A stretch of DNA of 64,000 bases from Massilia sp. WG5 (GTDB taxonomy: Bacteria > Pseudomonadota > Gammaproteobacteria > Burkholderiales > Burkholderiaceae_D): NCBI RefSeq assembly GCF_001412595.2, contig NZ_CP012640.2:620001-684000 (forward strand), read 5' to 3'. The notes below the pieces were generated by a model. That model was not told where the DNA came from. It searched no databases and saw only the letters and a list, made by a program, of their open reading frames with translations. A program made the position numbers and the translations under genes. Positions 44,359-54,676 of the stretch are shown here, piece by piece. Within the stretch, counting starts at the first letter, position 1. Each line of letters starts with the position of its first letter.

Positions 44359-46868
44359 CGCAGCTCCTCGCAGCGCACCGCGTCCTGGTCGCCGGCCGCG
44401 CCGCCGACCGCATCGATATTCCCGAAGGCGGCCGCGAAGGCGCCGGTACTGCTGACGCTGAACGGCGTATCCACCTTGTCCAGGTCCAGTCCCTTGGCCG
44501 TGAAGCAGGCCAGCGGAATCTTGACCGCCTGCTTGCCCTTGCCGGCCAGGCGCCCGAACAGCGCGGTAGCGTCGAGCGCCGTGCCGCCCATCGCAACCGT
44601 CACCCTGCCGGCGGGCGCCGCCTGCACGATGGTGTCGAAGCGCAGCGCCGCATCCTTGGCCGCGGCGGCCGGCAGCGCCAGCGGCTTCGCGCCGTGCGCT
44701 TCGAAGCTGGCGGGGCCGCTCCAGGTGACCATCTTGGCGTCCTGCTGGGTGTTGATCTGGCTGGTCGCGACCGTGATGCCCGGCAGGCTGACGGTGGCGT
44801 TCAGGTCGGCGCCGAGCGGCTGGACCGCGGCCCCGCTGCGCAACTGCAGCGGGAAGCTGGCGCGGTCGGCTTGGCCGTACAGCGGATAGATTTGCGAGGA
44901 GCCGCAGCCGCCCGCCGGGTAGGTCGTGTCCAGCTGGCCGAGGTGCGAGCGCATGCCCTTGCGCAGGCCATAGCCGTAGGCGAACAGCGGCGCATAGCCG
45001 GGGTCGCCGACGTTCAGCGGGGTCTGGCAGACGGTCTTCGGCCAGGAGAAGGACAGCGTGCCGCGGAAGTCCAGGGCCTTGCCGCCCTTCGACGCGACCA
45101 GCAGGTCGGCCACGCCCTTGCCTTCGGTGCCCGGCAGCCACGCCGCGACGAAGGTGTCCGAGAGGTTCAGCAGGTCGTTCACCCACAGCGGCCGCCCGGA
45201 CAGGAATACCGTCACCACCGGCCGGCCCTTCCCTGCCACCTGCTGCAGCACCGCCAGGTCTTCGGGATAGCGGCTGCTGTGGCGCAGGGTGCCGGACGGG
45301 CCGATGTCGCCGTCGCCTTCCGCGTAGGGGCCTTCGCCGATCACGGCGATCACGGCGTCGTAGTCGGCCGGGTTCACGCCCTTGCCGTCGGGGCTGAAGC
45401 TGACCTCGGCCGCGCCGGCGGCGGCGCGGATGCCGGCCAGGATGGTGTCGGCGTTCGGGAAGTCGGCGTTGGTATTGGTGGTGCCCTGCCAGGTCAGCGC
45501 CCAGCCGCCGGTCTGGTGGGCCATGCTGTCGGCGGCCTTGCCGACCACCAGCAGCTTCTTGCCGGCGGCCAGCGGAAGCGCCGGGCCCTCGTTCTTCAGC
45601 AGCACCAGCGATTCGCGCACGGCGCGGCGCGCCAGCCCGCGCGCCTGCAGGGCCTCATCCTTGCCGGCATAGGCGTTCTGCGATGGCCGCTTGCCGAACA
45701 GGCCGGCGCGCAGCTTGACGCGCAGGATGCGGGTGACGGCGTCGTCGATGCGCGCCATCGGAATGCGCCCCGCCTCGACGTCGGCCATGGTGTTCTTGAT
45801 GAAGTCTTTCCATTCGTCCGTGACCATCACCATGTCGACCCCGGCGTTGATCGCCTGGACGCAGCTGGCGGCCGAGCAGCCCGGCACCTCGCCGTGGCCG
45901 TTCCAGTCGGTGACGACGAAGCCGTCGAAGCCCATCTTCTCCTTCAGGATCCCGGTGAGCATGTCGCGACTGCCGTGGATCTTGCCGTAGTTCTTCCCGG
46001 CCGCTACATCGTCCCAGCTGTTGAAGGACGCCATCACGGCCTGGGCGCCGGCCGCCAGCGCCGTGTAATAGCCCTGGGCATGGATGTTCATCATGTCGAG
46101 CGCCGTGGACTTGTTGACGCCGCGGTCCTTGCCCTGGTCGGTGCCGCCGTCGCCCATGAAGTGCTTGGCGGTGGCGATGGTGTTGTAGTCTTTCCTGAAG
46201 TGGTCCTGCATGCCCTTCACGTACACGCCGGCATAGCGCTTCACCAGCAAGGGGTCCTCGGAATAGCTCTCGTAAGTGCGGCCCCAGCGGTCGTCGCGCA
46301 CCACCGCCAGGGTCGGGCCGAATACCCAGGCGATGCCGGTGGCGCGCACCGCCTTCGCCGTCGCCGCGCCGATCTCGCCGATCAGCGCCGGATCGCGCGC
46401 CGCGCCCAGGCCGATATTGTGGGGGAACATGGTGGCGCCATACACGTTGTTGTGGCCGTGGACGGCGTCGGTGCCCCACACCACGGGTACCTTGATGGGC
46501 ATGTCGGTCGCCATCGAAGCGTCGTAGAAGGCGTTCGCCATCGCCAGCCAGTCCGCGGCCCTGGCGTGCTTGTCGTTGTTCGGCCAGCTGCCGCCGCCGT
46601 TCAGTACCGAGCCGAGGTAGTACTTGCGCACCTCGTCGGGCGTGACCGACTTGATCTCGGGCTGGGTCATCTGGCCGATCTTCTGCGCCAGCGTCATCCT
46701 GGCGAGAATCTCGGCCACGCGCGCCTCGAGCGCCGGGTCTTTCCTGAATTCGCTGGCGATGTGCGGCCAGTCGGTGAGCTTCTGCTCGGCGACCGGCTCG
46801 GCGCCGATGGCCGGCAGGGTCAGCGCGACGGCGATTGCCAGTGCGCCGAAACGGAGGGGCTTGTGCAT
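44355..46868 (-). CDS. GH3 exo-1,3/1,4-beta-glucanase / beta-glucosidase, exported
   Basis: The 837-residue enzyme has a signal peptide (~1-23, AIGAE), a GH3 TIM barrel ([26 protein letters not shown]) with nucleophile Asp321 in VVTDWNGHG, the GH3 C-terminal sandwich domain and an extra beta domain over the last ~170 residues. This layout matches the ExoP-like exo-1,3/1,4-beta-glucanases. It releases glucose from oligo-beta-glucans in the periplasm or outside. The ATG at 46868 is preceded by GGGAGG. A longer frame would run through the operator region and is rejected. Operator at 46918. Confidence 0.94.
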   Translation of the reverse strand: MHKPLRFGALAIAVALTLPAIGAEPVAEQKLTDWPHIASEFRKDPALEARVAEILARMTLAQKIGQMTQPEIKSVTPDEVRKYYLGSVLNGGGSWPNNDKHARAADWLAMANAFYDASMATDMPIKVPVVWGTDAVHGHNNVYGATMFPHNIGLGAARDPALIGEIGAATAKAVRATGIAWVFGPTLAVVRDDRWGRTYESYSEDPLLVKRYAGVYVKGMQDHFRKDYNTIATAKHFMGDGGTDQGKDRGVNKSTALDMMNIHAQGYYTALAAGAQAVMASFNSWDDVAAGKNYGKIHGSRDMLTGILKEKMGFDGFVVTDWNGHGEVPGCSAASCVQAINAGVDMVMVTDEWKDFIKNTMADVEAGRIPMARIDDAVTRILRVKLRAGLFGKRPSQNAYAGKDEALQARGLARRAVRESLVLLKNEGPALPLAAGKKLLVVGKAADSMAHQTGGWALTWQGTTNTNADFPNADTILAGIRAAAGAAEVSFSPDGKGVNPADYDAVIAVIGEGPYAEGDGDIGPSGTLRHSSRYPEDLAVLQQVAGKGRPVVTVFLSGRPLWVNDLLNLSDTFVAAWLPGTEGKGVADLLVASKGGKALDFRGTLSFSWPKTVCQTPLNVGDPGYAPLFAYGYGLRKGMRSHLGQLDTTYPAGGCGSSQIYPLYGQADRASFPLQLRSGAAVQPLGADLNATVSLPGITVATSQINTQQDAKMVTWSGPASFEAHGAKPLALPAAAAKDAALRFDTIVQAAPAGRVTVAMGGTALDATALFGRLAGKGKQAVKIPLACFTAKGLDLDKVDTPFSVSSTGAFAAAFGNIDAVGGAAGDQDAVRCEELR

Positions 46869-46917
46869 GCGGGAGGTCTCCACTCTATTCTGTTTTTCGA
46901 GCTGCCGGAACCGTGAT

Positions 46918-46931
46918 TGGAAACGATTCCA
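46918..46931. promoter_or_regulatory. LacI-family operator before GH3
   Basis: TGGAAACGATTCCA, one substitution from the perfect palindrome, extended to TTGGAAACGATTCCAA. It lies 50 bases before the GH3 ATG and 51 bases after the GH1 stop. Confidence 0.82.
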
Positions 46932-46982
46932 ACGCAACGCGACAATAGTGAAGGGAATTACTCCCCATGTCAACAAGAAGGC

Positions 46983-48341
46983 CTACTCCAGGAAGGACCG
47001 GTACCAGTGCGCGCTGTCCTTCAGGCGCCGCTGCTGCGTGGCATAGTCGATGTGGACCAGGCCGAAACGCTTCCGGTAGCCTTCGGCCCATTCGAAGTTG
47101 TCGACCAGGCTCCAGGCAAAATACCCCTGCACCGGAACGCCGTCCCTGACCGCATCGCGCAGCGCACCCAGGTGGCGCACCAGGTAGTCGCGGCGCTCGG
47201 TGTCGTGCACGCTGCCGTCCGGACCGACCGTGTCGTCGTAGCAGGAGCCGTTTTCGGTAACATAGAGCGGCCCGGGATGGTAGTCCCGGTCGACCCGCGC
47301 CAGCAGCTCGGCCAGTCCCTGCGGCTCGACCGGCCAGCCCATGCCCGTGATGTCGGTACCGCTCGGCGGCAGGACCCGCGCATCCAGCGGCGCGTGGCCC
47401 GGCTCGTCGGCGATGGTTTCGGGGAAGTAGTAATTCACGCCCAGGAAATCGGTCCTGGCGGCGATCGCGTCGAGGTCGCCCGGCAGCACCACCGGCGCCT
47501 GGTCGCCGACCAGTTCCAGGATCTTGCGCGGGTAGCCGCGGCCGTACAGCGGATCGAGGAACCAGCGGTAGCGCAGGCCGTCGTGGCGCTCCATCGCCGC
47601 GATGTCGCGCGGGTTCGGACTGGCCGGGCGCAAGGGGTGCAGGCTGAGCGAGATGCCGACCCTGGCGTCCGGGACGTTGGCGCGGATCACCGGCACCGAC
47701 TTGCCGTGCGAGAGCAGCACGTGGTGGCTGACCTGCAGCGCGGTCTTGAAGTCGGTCAGGCCCGGCGCATGCCAGCCCTCGAAGTTGCCGATGATGGCCG
47801 TGCACCAGGGTTCGTTATGCGTGATCCAGTGCTTGACGCGGTCGCCGAGGGTGCGCGTCATGGCGTCCGCCAGTTCGACGAAGGCGTCGACGGTGGCGCG
47901 CTCGTTCCAGCCGCCGCGGTCCTGCAGGTACTGCGGCAGGTCCCAGTGGTACAGCGTGGCCCAGGGCTGCAGGCCGCGCTCCAGCATGCCGTCGACCAGG
48001 CGCGAATAGAAGTCCAGGCCCTTCTGGTTCGGCTTGCCGCCGACCTCGGAAAAGATCCGCGGCCAGGCGATCGAGAAACGGTAGGCGTTCAGGCCCAGCG
48101 CGCGTGCGATATCGAGGTCTTCCGGCCAGCGGTGGTAGTGGTCGCAGGCGACCTCCCCGCTCGAACCGTCCTTGATCCGGCCGGGGGTGGCGGCGAAGCG
48201 GTCCCAGATCGATTCGACACGTCCGTCTTCGCGCGCGGCGCCCTCGATCTGGTAGGACGAGGTGGCGCAGCCCCACAGGAAGTCGGCGGCAAAATCGGCG
48301 CGCTGCGGCGCCTGCGGGTCGGGTCGGGTCGGTGTGCTCAT
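46983..48341 (-). CDS. GH1 beta-glucosidase, cytoplasmic
   Basis: The 452-residue single-domain GH1 enzyme has FLWGCATSSYQIEGA at the start, Glu177 in THNEPW (acid/base) and Glu363 in YVTENG (nucleophile). It lacks a signal peptide, so it hydrolyses imported cellobiose- or laminaribiose-type sugars to glucose for glucokinase. Its own promoter and operator (48377-48390) lie in the 85-base gap after the regulator gene. Confidence 0.95.
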   Translation of the reverse strand: MSTPTRPDPQAPQRADFAADFLWGCATSSYQIEGAAREDGRVESIWDRFAATPGRIKDGSSGEVACDHYHRWPEDLDIARALGLNAYRFSIAWPRIFSEVGGKPNQKGLDFYSRLVDGMLERGLQPWATLYHWDLPQYLQDRGGWNERATVDAFVELADAMTRTLGDRVKHWITHNEPWCTAIIGNFEGWHAPGLTDFKTALQVSHHVLLSHGKSVPVIRANVPDARVGISLSLHPLRPASPNPRDIAAMERHDGLRYRWFLDPLYGRGYPRKILELVGDQAPVVLPGDLDAIAARTDFLGVNYYFPETIADEPGHAPLDARVLPPSGTDITGMGWPVEPQGLAELLARVDRDYHPGPLYVTENGSCYDDTVGPDGSVHDTERRDYLVRHLGALRDAVRDGVPVQGYFAWSLVDNFEWAEGYRKRFGLVHIDYATQQRRLKDSAHWYRSFLE

Positions 48342-48376
48342 GGTCTCGTTTCAGTCGGTGGTATTCTCGATTCGTT

Positions 48377-48390
48377 TGGAAAGCTTTCCA
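48377..48390. promoter_or_regulatory. LacI-family operator before GH1
   Basis: TGGAAAGCTTTCCA is a perfect palindrome. Its centre is GC instead of CG, unlike the other four sites. It lies 36 bases before the GH1 ATG. Confidence 0.75.
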
Positions 48391-48426
48391 GCATCCCGTC
48401 AAAAAAAAGCGCCTCTGGCGGCGCTT

Positions 48427-49455
48427 TCAGGCTGCCTTTCGCCTGCCGCCCGCGGCCTTGGCCAGGGACGCGCGCAGGGTCACGCTGACCGGAAAATCCC
48501 GGGTGACCGGGCGCTGCATGTCGTAGCACAGGTTGAGCAGCGCATTGATGCCGTTCTGGGTCATCTCGCGCCATGGCATGTGCACGGAGGTCAGGCGCGG
48601 CGCCGAGAACGCCGCGCTGGGCGTGTCGTCGTAGCCGATCACCGACAGGTCGTGCGGCACACGCAGGCCGGCCTCCTGGAAGTAGGACAGCGCGCCCACC
48701 GCCATCTCGTCGTTGGCGCAGAACAGCGCGCTGCACTCGTAGGACGATTCGAGCAGTTCCTTCGCCGCGGCCCAGCCGCCGGCCGGCGAAAAGTCGCTCT
48801 CGACGCGCCAGATCCTGCCGGGATCGATGCCGTTCTCGCGCAGCTCGGCCGTGAAGCCCTCGATACGGGCGATATTGTCGGCGAGGCGGCGCGGGCCTTC
48901 GACCACGGCGATGCGGGTGTGCTTGTGGTCCAGCAGCGCGCGCGCCGCCAGGCGTCCGCCCAGCATGTGGTCGACCGTGAAGCACTGATCGGCGATGCTC
49001 TCGAAGCTGTGGTTCAGCGCCACCAGCTGCCCGGCCTTCAGGCCCAGCGAAGCGATATCCTCTTCCTGCAGTGCGCCGGTCATCACCATCAGGCCGTCGC
49101 AACCGCGTTCGATCAGGAACTCGATGCCTTCGATCGCCTGGCGCCGCTCGTCGCCGAGTCCGACGCCGAAGGCCAGCACCATGTGCAGGCCGGCCGCGCG
49201 CAGCTCGGTGTCGATGATCTGCAGGATCGGCGTGTAGAAGGTCCCGCTCAGCACCGGGATGTAGACCCCGATCATGCGGCTGGAACCGGACAGCAGCGCG
49301 CGCGCGGCGTGCGAGGGCCGGAAGCCCAGTTCGTCGATGGCCTTCCTGACCTTGGCCAGCGTGGCCGGCGACACCGAGCCCTTGCCGCTGACCACGCGCG
49401 AGGCCGTGCCCAGACCGACGCCGGCGAGCTTCGCTACATCCTTGATAGTGGCCAC
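48427..49455 (-). CDS. LacI-family transcriptional regulator of the beta-glucan locus
   Basis: The 342-residue repressor has a helix-turn-helix (~3-25: IKDVAKLAGVGLGTASRVV), a canonical hinge (SHAARALLSG) and a sugar-binding effector domain with FCANDEMAVGALSYF. The hinge leucine is the type that inserts at a central CG step, matching the TGGAAACGTTTCCA sites. It is encoded between GH1 and the ABC ATPase. It probably represses the five operator-bearing transcripts until a beta-glucoside or glucose-type inducer binds. Confidence 0.93.
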   Translation of the reverse strand: MATIKDVAKLAGVGLGTASRVVSGKGSVSPATLAKVRKAIDELGFRPSHAARALLSGSSRMIGVYIPVLSGTFYTPILQIIDTELRAAGLHMVLAFGVGLGDERRQAIEGIEFLIERGCDGLMVMTGALQEEDIASLGLKAGQLVALNHSFESIADQCFTVDHMLGGRLAARALLDHKHTRIAVVEGPRRLADNIARIEGFTAELRENGIDPGRIWRVESDFSPAGGWAAAKELLESSYECSALFCANDEMAVGALSYFQEAGLRVPHDLSVIGYDDTPSAAFSAPRLTSVHMPWREMTQNGINALLNLCYDMQRPVTRDFPVSVTLRASLAKAAGGRRKAA

Positions 49456-49524
49456 AGGCAGATCCTCACTTCCGATTCACGTTCAAATTCTGTCAAAACA
49501 GCAAGCATAGCGCAAGCCCGCCCT

Positions 49525-50586
49525 TTACAGGCGGTTTCCCGAGGCCGGATCGAACAGCGACACCCGGTTCGCATCCACCGCGAAGCGCAGCGCCTGGCCC
49601 GGCGCGTAGCTGGAGTCGTCGTGCACCAGCGAGGCCAGCAGGTGCGCGCCGCAGCGGATCCACACCACCTGGTGGTTCCCCATCGGCTCGACCAGCGACA
49701 CCGTGCCCGCCATGTCGCCATCCGCGCGGATCGCCACATGCTCGGGACGCACGCCCAGCACCGCGCTGCGCTCCGTCACGCCGCCCGCGCAACAGCCCGG
49801 GCCCGGCGCCACAAGCAGCGCGCCCGCGCCGAAGCGTCCCGCGCCGTCCAGCCGGCCCTCGACGAAGGCCATCGGCGGCGCGCCGAGGAAGCCCGCCACG
49901 AAGCGGTTCGCCGGGCGCTCGTACACGTCGAGCGGCGTACCGATCTGCTGCACCTGGCCCTTCTCCATCACGACGATGCGCGAGGCCAGGGTCATCGCCT
50001 CGACCTGGTCGTGGGTCACGTAGATCATGGTCGAGCCGAGCTTCTGGTGCAGCAGCTTCAGCTCGCGGCGCAGTTCGGCGCGCAGCTTGGCGTCCAGGTT
50101 CGACAGCGGCTCGTCGAACAGGAAGACCCGGGCCTGGCGCACCAGCGCGCGGCCGATCGCCACCCGCTGGCGCTGGCCGCCGGAGAGCTGGGACGGCCTG
50201 CGGTCCAGCAGCGCGCCGAGCTGCAGCATTTCGGCCGCATGCGCGACGCGGCGCCGTATCTCGGCCTTCGGCGTGCCGGCGATGCGCAGCCCGAAGGACA
50301 TATTGTCTTCCACGCTCATGGTCGGGTACAGGGCGTAGGACTGGAACACCATGCCGATCCCGCGCTCGCTGGGGTCGGCGTCCGTCATGTCGCGCCCGGC
50401 GATCTCGATCGCGCCGGCGTCGAGGTCGACCAGGCCGGCGATGCTGTGCAGCAGGGTCGACTTGCCGCAGCCCGAGGGTCCCAGCAGCACGAGGAATTCG
50501 CCCGGCTCGACCTGCAGGTCGAGGTCGCGGATGATGCACTTCCCACCCAGCTTGATGTTCAGTTTGCGCAGGTTCACGTTCGCCAT
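49525..50586 (-). CDS. sugar ABC transporter ATPase (MalK/UgpC type), beta-glucan locus
   Basis: The 353-residue ATPase has Walker A GPSGCGKST (36-44), LSGGQRQR, VFLFDEP and a C-terminal TOBE region with LGVRPEH. It follows the MalG-type permease by 22 bases. It closely resembles the ATPase at 18745-19893 but is a distinct copy. It would power uptake of beta-gluco-oligosaccharides if the permease pair is complete. Confidence 0.93.
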   Translation of the reverse strand: MANVNLRKLNIKLGGKCIIRDLDLQVEPGEFLVLLGPSGCGKSTLLHSIAGLVDLDAGAIEIAGRDMTDADPSERGIGMVFQSYALYPTMSVEDNMSFGLRIAGTPKAEIRRRVAHAAEMLQLGALLDRRPSQLSGGQRQRVAIGRALVRQARVFLFDEPLSNLDAKLRAELRRELKLLHQKLGSTMIYVTHDQVEAMTLASRIVVMEKGQVQQIGTPLDVYERPANRFVAGFLGAPPMAFVEGRLDGAGRFGAGALLVAPGPGCCAGGVTERSAVLGVRPEHVAIRADGDMAGTVSLVEPMGNHQVVWIRCGAHLLASLVHDDSSYAPGQALRFAVDANRVSLFDPASGNRL

Positions 50587-50608
50587 GTCGTTCTCTCGGC
50601 CCTCGCCC

Positions 50609-51535
50609 TCAGCCCTTGATCGCGCCGGCGGCGATGCCGCGCACGAACCAGCGTCCGGATGCGAAATACAGGGTCAGCGGCACCAGCGCGGTGAGGATGG
50701 TCGCCGCCATGTTCACGTTGTACAGGCGGGTGCCGGTGGTGGTGTTGATCACGTTGTTCAGCTGGACGGTCATCGGCAGGTTCTCGCGGCCGGCGAACAC
50801 CAGGCCCAGGATGTAGTCGTTCCACACGCCGGTCACCTGGATGATGGCGGCCACCACGACGATCGGCAGCGACATCGGCAGCATGATGCGCAAGAAAATA
50901 CGCCAGAAGCCGGCGCCGTCGACCCGCGCGGCCTGGAACAGCTCCCGCGGGACCGAGCAGTAGTAATTCCGGAACAGCAGGGTCATCATCGGCATGCCGA
51001 ACACCAGGTGCACCAGCACGATCGCCGGCAGCGAGCCGAACACGCCGGCCAGGGCCAGCACCCGCACCAGCGGGTAGATCATGACCTGCACCGGCACGAA
51101 GGCGCCGGCCATCAGCACGCCAAAGAACAGGTTCGCGTGGCGCGGCCGCCAGAACGACAGCGCATAGCCGTTGACCGCGCCGACCAGGATCGGCAGCACG
51201 GTCGAGGGCACGGCGATCGCCACCGAATTCCAGAAGCCGGTGCGCAAGCCCTCGCAGGCGGCGCCGGTGCAGACCGTGCTCCAGGCCTGGCGCCAGGGCT
51301 CGAGCGTCGCGCCGAGGGGCAACGCGAAGATGCCGCCGTGGCGGATCTCGTCCATGCTCTTGAGCGAGGTGACGATCATGACGTACAGCGGCAGCAGGAA
51401 GAACAGTGCGGCGCCGACCAGAAAGGCGTAGATGCCGATGCGCGCCGGCGTCAGGCGGCGCCGGCGCGCGCGGCTCGGCGCGCGCTTGTCGGCGGCCGCC
51501 GCCGGCAGCGAATGGGCCACGGTGTGCGGATTCAT
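50609..51535 (-). CDS. sugar ABC transporter permease (MalG type), beta-glucan locus
   Basis: The 308-residue permease has a basic N-terminal tail, about six helices and the EAA loop FQAARVDGAGFWRIFLRIM. Its ATG overlaps the stop of the upstream MalF-type gene (ATGA). A longer open frame (to 52039) runs through that gene in another frame and is not real. Confidence 0.92.
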   Translation of the reverse strand: MNPHTVAHSLPAAAADKRAPSRARRRRLTPARIGIYAFLVGAALFFLLPLYVMIVTSLKSMDEIRHGGIFALPLGATLEPWRQAWSTVCTGAACEGLRTGFWNSVAIAVPSTVLPILVGAVNGYALSFWRPRHANLFFGVLMAGAFVPVQVMIYPLVRVLALAGVFGSLPAIVLVHLVFGMPMMTLLFRNYYCSVPRELFQAARVDGAGFWRIFLRIMLPMSLPIVVVAAIIQVTGVWNDYILGLVFAGRENLPMTVQLNNVINTTTGTRLYNVNMAATILTALVPLTLYFASGRWFVRGIAAGAIKG

Positions 51536-52400
51536 GCGGCCTCCTGGCGGCTGCGAGCATAGGCATAGGGCGCGAGCAGCGCCAGCACCGGGACCAGCAG
51601 CACGACCGCGCCGGCGGATGCCAGCCCGACGTTCGAACGCAGGAACAGGTGGTCCATGATGAACTTGGCCGGCACTTCGCTGGCGATGCCGGGACCGCCC
51701 TGGGTCATCGCGACCACGGCGTCGTACAGCTTCACGACCGCCGTCGCGAGCAGCAGCAGCACCGTCGCGATGGTGGGCCACAGCATCGGCAGGACGATCT
51801 GCAGGTAGACGCGCCAGGCCGGGATGCCGTCCAGGCGCGCGGCTTTCCAGATCTCGGGGTCGACGCCGCGCAGGCCGGCCAGCATCAGCGCCATCACCAG
51901 CCCGGACGCCTGCCATACGGTGGCGATCACCACCGTGTAGATCGCCAGGTCCTGGTCGACGATCCAGTCGAGACGAAAGCCGTGCCAGCCGAGCGCACGC
52001 ACGGCGGAATCGATCCCGTCCCCCGGCTGCAGCAGCCACTGCCAGACAAGGCCGGTGGCGACGAAGGACATCGCATAGGATAGAGGAAGACGGTCCGCAG
52101 CACGCCCTCCCCGCTCACGTTCTGGTCGATGAAGACCGCCAGCAGGAAGCCGATCACCAGGCAGGCGAACACGAACAGCAAGCCGTACACCGCCAGGTTG
52201 TGCAGCGAGAGCATCCAGCGCTCGTTGTCGAACAGGCGCTGGTACTGGGCCAGGCCGATGAAGTGCCGCGACGGGAAGGTGCGCGACGCGGTCATCGACA
52301 TACCGAGTGTCCAGACCGCCGCGCCGATATAGCCGACCAGCACGGTGACGAACATGGGCAGCAGCGCCGCGTAGGGTGTGAGGGTGCGCCTGGTCTTCAT
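51532..52400 (-). pseudogene. sugar ABC transporter permease (MalF type) with a one-base frameshift
   Basis: The first part reads from ATG 52400 (MKTRRTLTPYAALLPM) through two to three helices to VLRTVFLYP near 52080. The second part continues in another frame as AMSFVATGLVWQWLLQ, with the EAA loop WKAARLDGIPAWRVYLQIV, to the stop at 51532. The minus strand reads CTCTATCCTATGCGATG where CTCTATCCCTATGCGATG would give the usual LYPYAMSF; one C is missing. Restored, the product would be 289 residues, normal for the family. Either the gene is recently inactivated or this is a sequencing error. No slippery heptamer for programmed shifting is evident. Operon order with its neighbours is otherwise intact. 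Confidence 0.85.
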
Positions 52401-52414
52401 CTCAGCGGCGCATC

Positions 52415-53644
52415 CTAGTAGCGCAGCGCCGAAGCGATGCTTTTTTGCGCCTTCTCGACCGGCATGCTGGTATTCCAGTAGGCGGTCAGCACGTCCTGCA
52501 GGGCGCCGTTCTGGTCCGGGGTCAGGTAGACCTCGGCCACGCCGAGCGGGCGCGCGCGGTCGCGCAGGATCGCCATGCCCTTCTGCGCGCAGACGTCGAG
52601 CCCGCTGGCGTCGAGGTCCGGGCGCACCGGCAGCGAACCCTTCAGCTTGCTGAAGCGGAGCTGCACGGCGGGCTGCTCGACCACTCTCGCCATCAGCTTC
52701 TGGGCGCGCACGGCGTCCGGGTCGTCGGTCTTCGGGAACACGAACACGTCGCCCTGGATCAGGTAGGGACTGTCGGCGGCGAGTCCCGGGAGGCAGCCGT
52801 ACTGCCGGCCCGCGGTCTGGCCCGCGTTGGTGAATTCGCCCTTGGCCCAGTCGCCCATGATCTGGATGCCGGCGCGGCCGGCAATCACCAGCGCCGTGGC
52901 GTCGTTCCAGTTGCGGCCCGGCGAGCCGGGATCGACATAGGACTGCAGGCGCTTGTACGCCAGAAGCACCTTGCGGAAGGCGGCGGAATGGATCGCGGCC
53001 TGGTCGCGGTCGCGGATCACCTTCAGGTACAGATCGCGTCCGCCCAGGTTCGACAGCATGCTGGAGAACAGGATCACTTCCTGCCAGGACTGGCCGCCGT
53101 GCGCCAGGGGGATCAGGCCGGCGGCCTTCAGCTTGTCGAGCGCGGCGAACAGTTCGTCGACGCTGGCGGGCTCCCTGGCGATGCCGGCCTTCTCGAACGC
53201 CGACTTCGAGTACCACAGCCAGGTCTGCATATGGATGTTCATCGGCGCCGCGTACCAGTGGCCATTGACCTTGATGACGCCGACGATGGGTTCGGGAAGC
53301 ACCTGGTCCCAGTTCTGCCGGCGCGCGAGCTCGTCGACGTTGTTCAGCATGTCTTCCTCGATGATGTCGAGGAACTGCTTGGAGGTGTTGAACTGGGCGG
53401 CGGTCGGCGGATTGCCGCCGATGATACGGTTGATGGTGACGGCGCGCGACTGGTCGCCGCCGGCGATGGCGCTGTCGATCCAGCTGCCGCCGGCGTCGCG
53501 GTAGGCCTGGGCGACCTCGCGCACCGCGGCCGACTCGCCTCCCGAGGTCCACCAGTGGATTACCTCGGCGCGCGGACCGGCATGCGCCGCCGCAGCGGAT
53601 GCGCACAGCCAGGCGACAAGCGCCAGCCTGCGGACTGCAACCAT
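52415..53644 (-). CDS. sugar ABC transporter binding protein, beta-glucan locus
   Basis: The 409-residue family 1 solute-binding protein has a signal peptide (~1-21, AAAAHAGP) and the typical VIHWWTSGGESAAVREV and SFRKVLLAYKRLQ-like regions of glucoside-binding proteins. The ATG at 53644 is chosen because the signal peptide starts there; a longer frame crosses the operator. Operator at 53690. It is the first gene of the binding protein - MalF* - MalG - ATPase - LacI run. Confidence 0.92.
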   Translation of the reverse strand: MVAVRRLALVAWLCASAAAAHAGPRAEVIHWWTSGGESAAVREVAQAYRDAGGSWIDSAIAGGDQSRAVTINRIIGGNPPTAAQFNTSKQFLDIIEEDMLNNVDELARRQNWDQVLPEPIVGVIKVNGHWYAAPMNIHMQTWLWYSKSAFEKAGIAREPASVDELFAALDKLKAAGLIPLAHGGQSWQEVILFSSMLSNLGGRDLYLKVIRDRDQAAIHSAAFRKVLLAYKRLQSYVDPGSPGRNWNDATALVIAGRAGIQIMGDWAKGEFTNAGQTAGRQYGCLPGLAADSPYLIQGDVFVFPKTDDPDAVRAQKLMARVVEQPAVQLRFSKLKGSLPVRPDLDASGLDVCAQKGMAILRDRARPLGVAEVYLTPDQNGALQDVLTAYWNTSMPVEKAQKSIASALRY

Positions 53645-53689
53645 CTCGTCTCGTCTCCATGATCGGCTGCCATTTCGAGGGCACGTGTG

Positions 53690-53703
53690 TGGAAACGTTC
53701 CCA
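53690..53703. promoter_or_regulatory. LacI-family operator before the ABC binding protein
   Basis: TGGAAACGTTCCCA, identical to the site at 33012, 46 bases before the ATG. An AT-rich stretch (53730-53790) beyond it can hold the promoter. Confidence 0.82.
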
Positions 53704-53810
53704 TGGCTTTTGCCGGACTATAGCACCGGGCCGAAATTAGTGTCAAACAGAAAAACCCAAGCGGATTTTCCTATAAAACACAGACGAGATGGCGGAAATT
53801 TTTTCCCGCG

Positions 53811-54410
53811 TCAGCCAAACAGCTTGACCGCCGTCTTCGCCACCAGTTCTCCCTGATAGCGCGCGCCGTCCAGTTCCCGCTGGCTCGGCTGCCGTTGTCC
53901 CTGCCCGCCGGCGATGGTACTGGCGCCGTAGGGGCTGCCGCCGGTGATCTCGTCGAGGGTCATCTGGCCGGCAAAACCGTAAGGCAGGCCGACCACCACC
54001 ATCCCGAAGTGCAACAGGTTCGTGAGGATCGAGAACTGCGTGGTCTCCTGGCCGCCGTGCTGGGTCGCGGTCGAGGTGAAGGCGGCGCCGACCTTGCCCT
54101 GCAGCGCGCCGCGCGCCCACAGGCCGCCGGTCTGGTCGAGGAAGGCCGCCATCTGCGAAGGCATGCGGCCGTAGCGGGTCGGCGCGCCGATGATGATCGC
54201 GTCGTAGTCCGGCAACTCGTCGACGGTGGCGATCGGCGCCGGCTGGTCGAGCTTGAAGTGCGCCGGACGCGCGATCTGCTCGGGCACCGTCTCCGGCACG
54301 CGCTTGACCACGGCCTCGGCGCCGCCGGCGCGGACGCCTTCCGCGACCGCGTTCGCCATCTGTTCGATGTGGCCATAAGTGGAGTAATACAGAACCAGGA
54401 CCTTCGCCAT
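53811..54410 (-). CDS. wrbA: WrbA-type NAD(P)H:quinone oxidoreductase
   Basis: The 199-residue flavodoxin-like protein starts [19 protein letters not shown] (FMN phosphate loop), contains [13 protein letters not shown] and [13 protein letters not shown], and ends near the normal WrbA length. It makes two-electron reductions of quinones, giving oxidative-stress protection. The ATG is behind GGAGGAC. Upstream in-frame codons lack protein-like composition. It stands alone, diverging from a disordered-protein gene. Confidence 0.95.
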   Translation of the reverse strand: MAKVLVLYYSTYGHIEQMANAVAEGVRAGGAEAVVKRVPETVPEQIARPAHFKLDQPAPIATVDELPDYDAIIIGAPTRYGRMPSQMAAFLDQTGGLWARGALQGKVGAAFTSTATQHGGQETTQFSILTNLLHFGMVVVGLPYGFAGQMTLDEITGGSPYGASTIAGGQGQRQPSQRELDGARYQGELVAKTAVKLFG

Positions 54411-54676
54411 GCCGTCCTCCTCGCGTCGATGCCGCTTGTGGTTTGTGGGGACGCCCATGCTAGCGCAAACGCAGCGGGCGGGACGCGCGGCAGAAAGGCG
54501 GAGAGGCTGCTGGACGGCCTGCGTCATCCCAGCGCGGAGCGGGCGCAGGCGCCGTCCCACCCTGCGATTCAGCAATATCCTGTCCGAGATATCCTACGTC
54601 GCCCTCGCCTGTTTTCCGATTGTTCGTCTCAGTGAGGGGCCTACCATAGGGTCTTCGGCACAGACAAGGAGCGCGT
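54411..54676. promoter_or_regulatory. divergent intergenic region between wrbA and the Gln/Gly-rich gene
   Basis: These 266 bases hold the promoters of two divergent genes. The wrbA-proximal part is GC-rich; the part from ~54565 is less so. Nothing else was recognised. Confidence 0.4.

Noticed and set aside
42035..44596. An apparent 853-residue fusion of sugar permease with an upstream domain
   Set aside because: The upstream part is glucokinase DNA read in the wrong frame. The permease has its own ATG and ribosome site at 43351.
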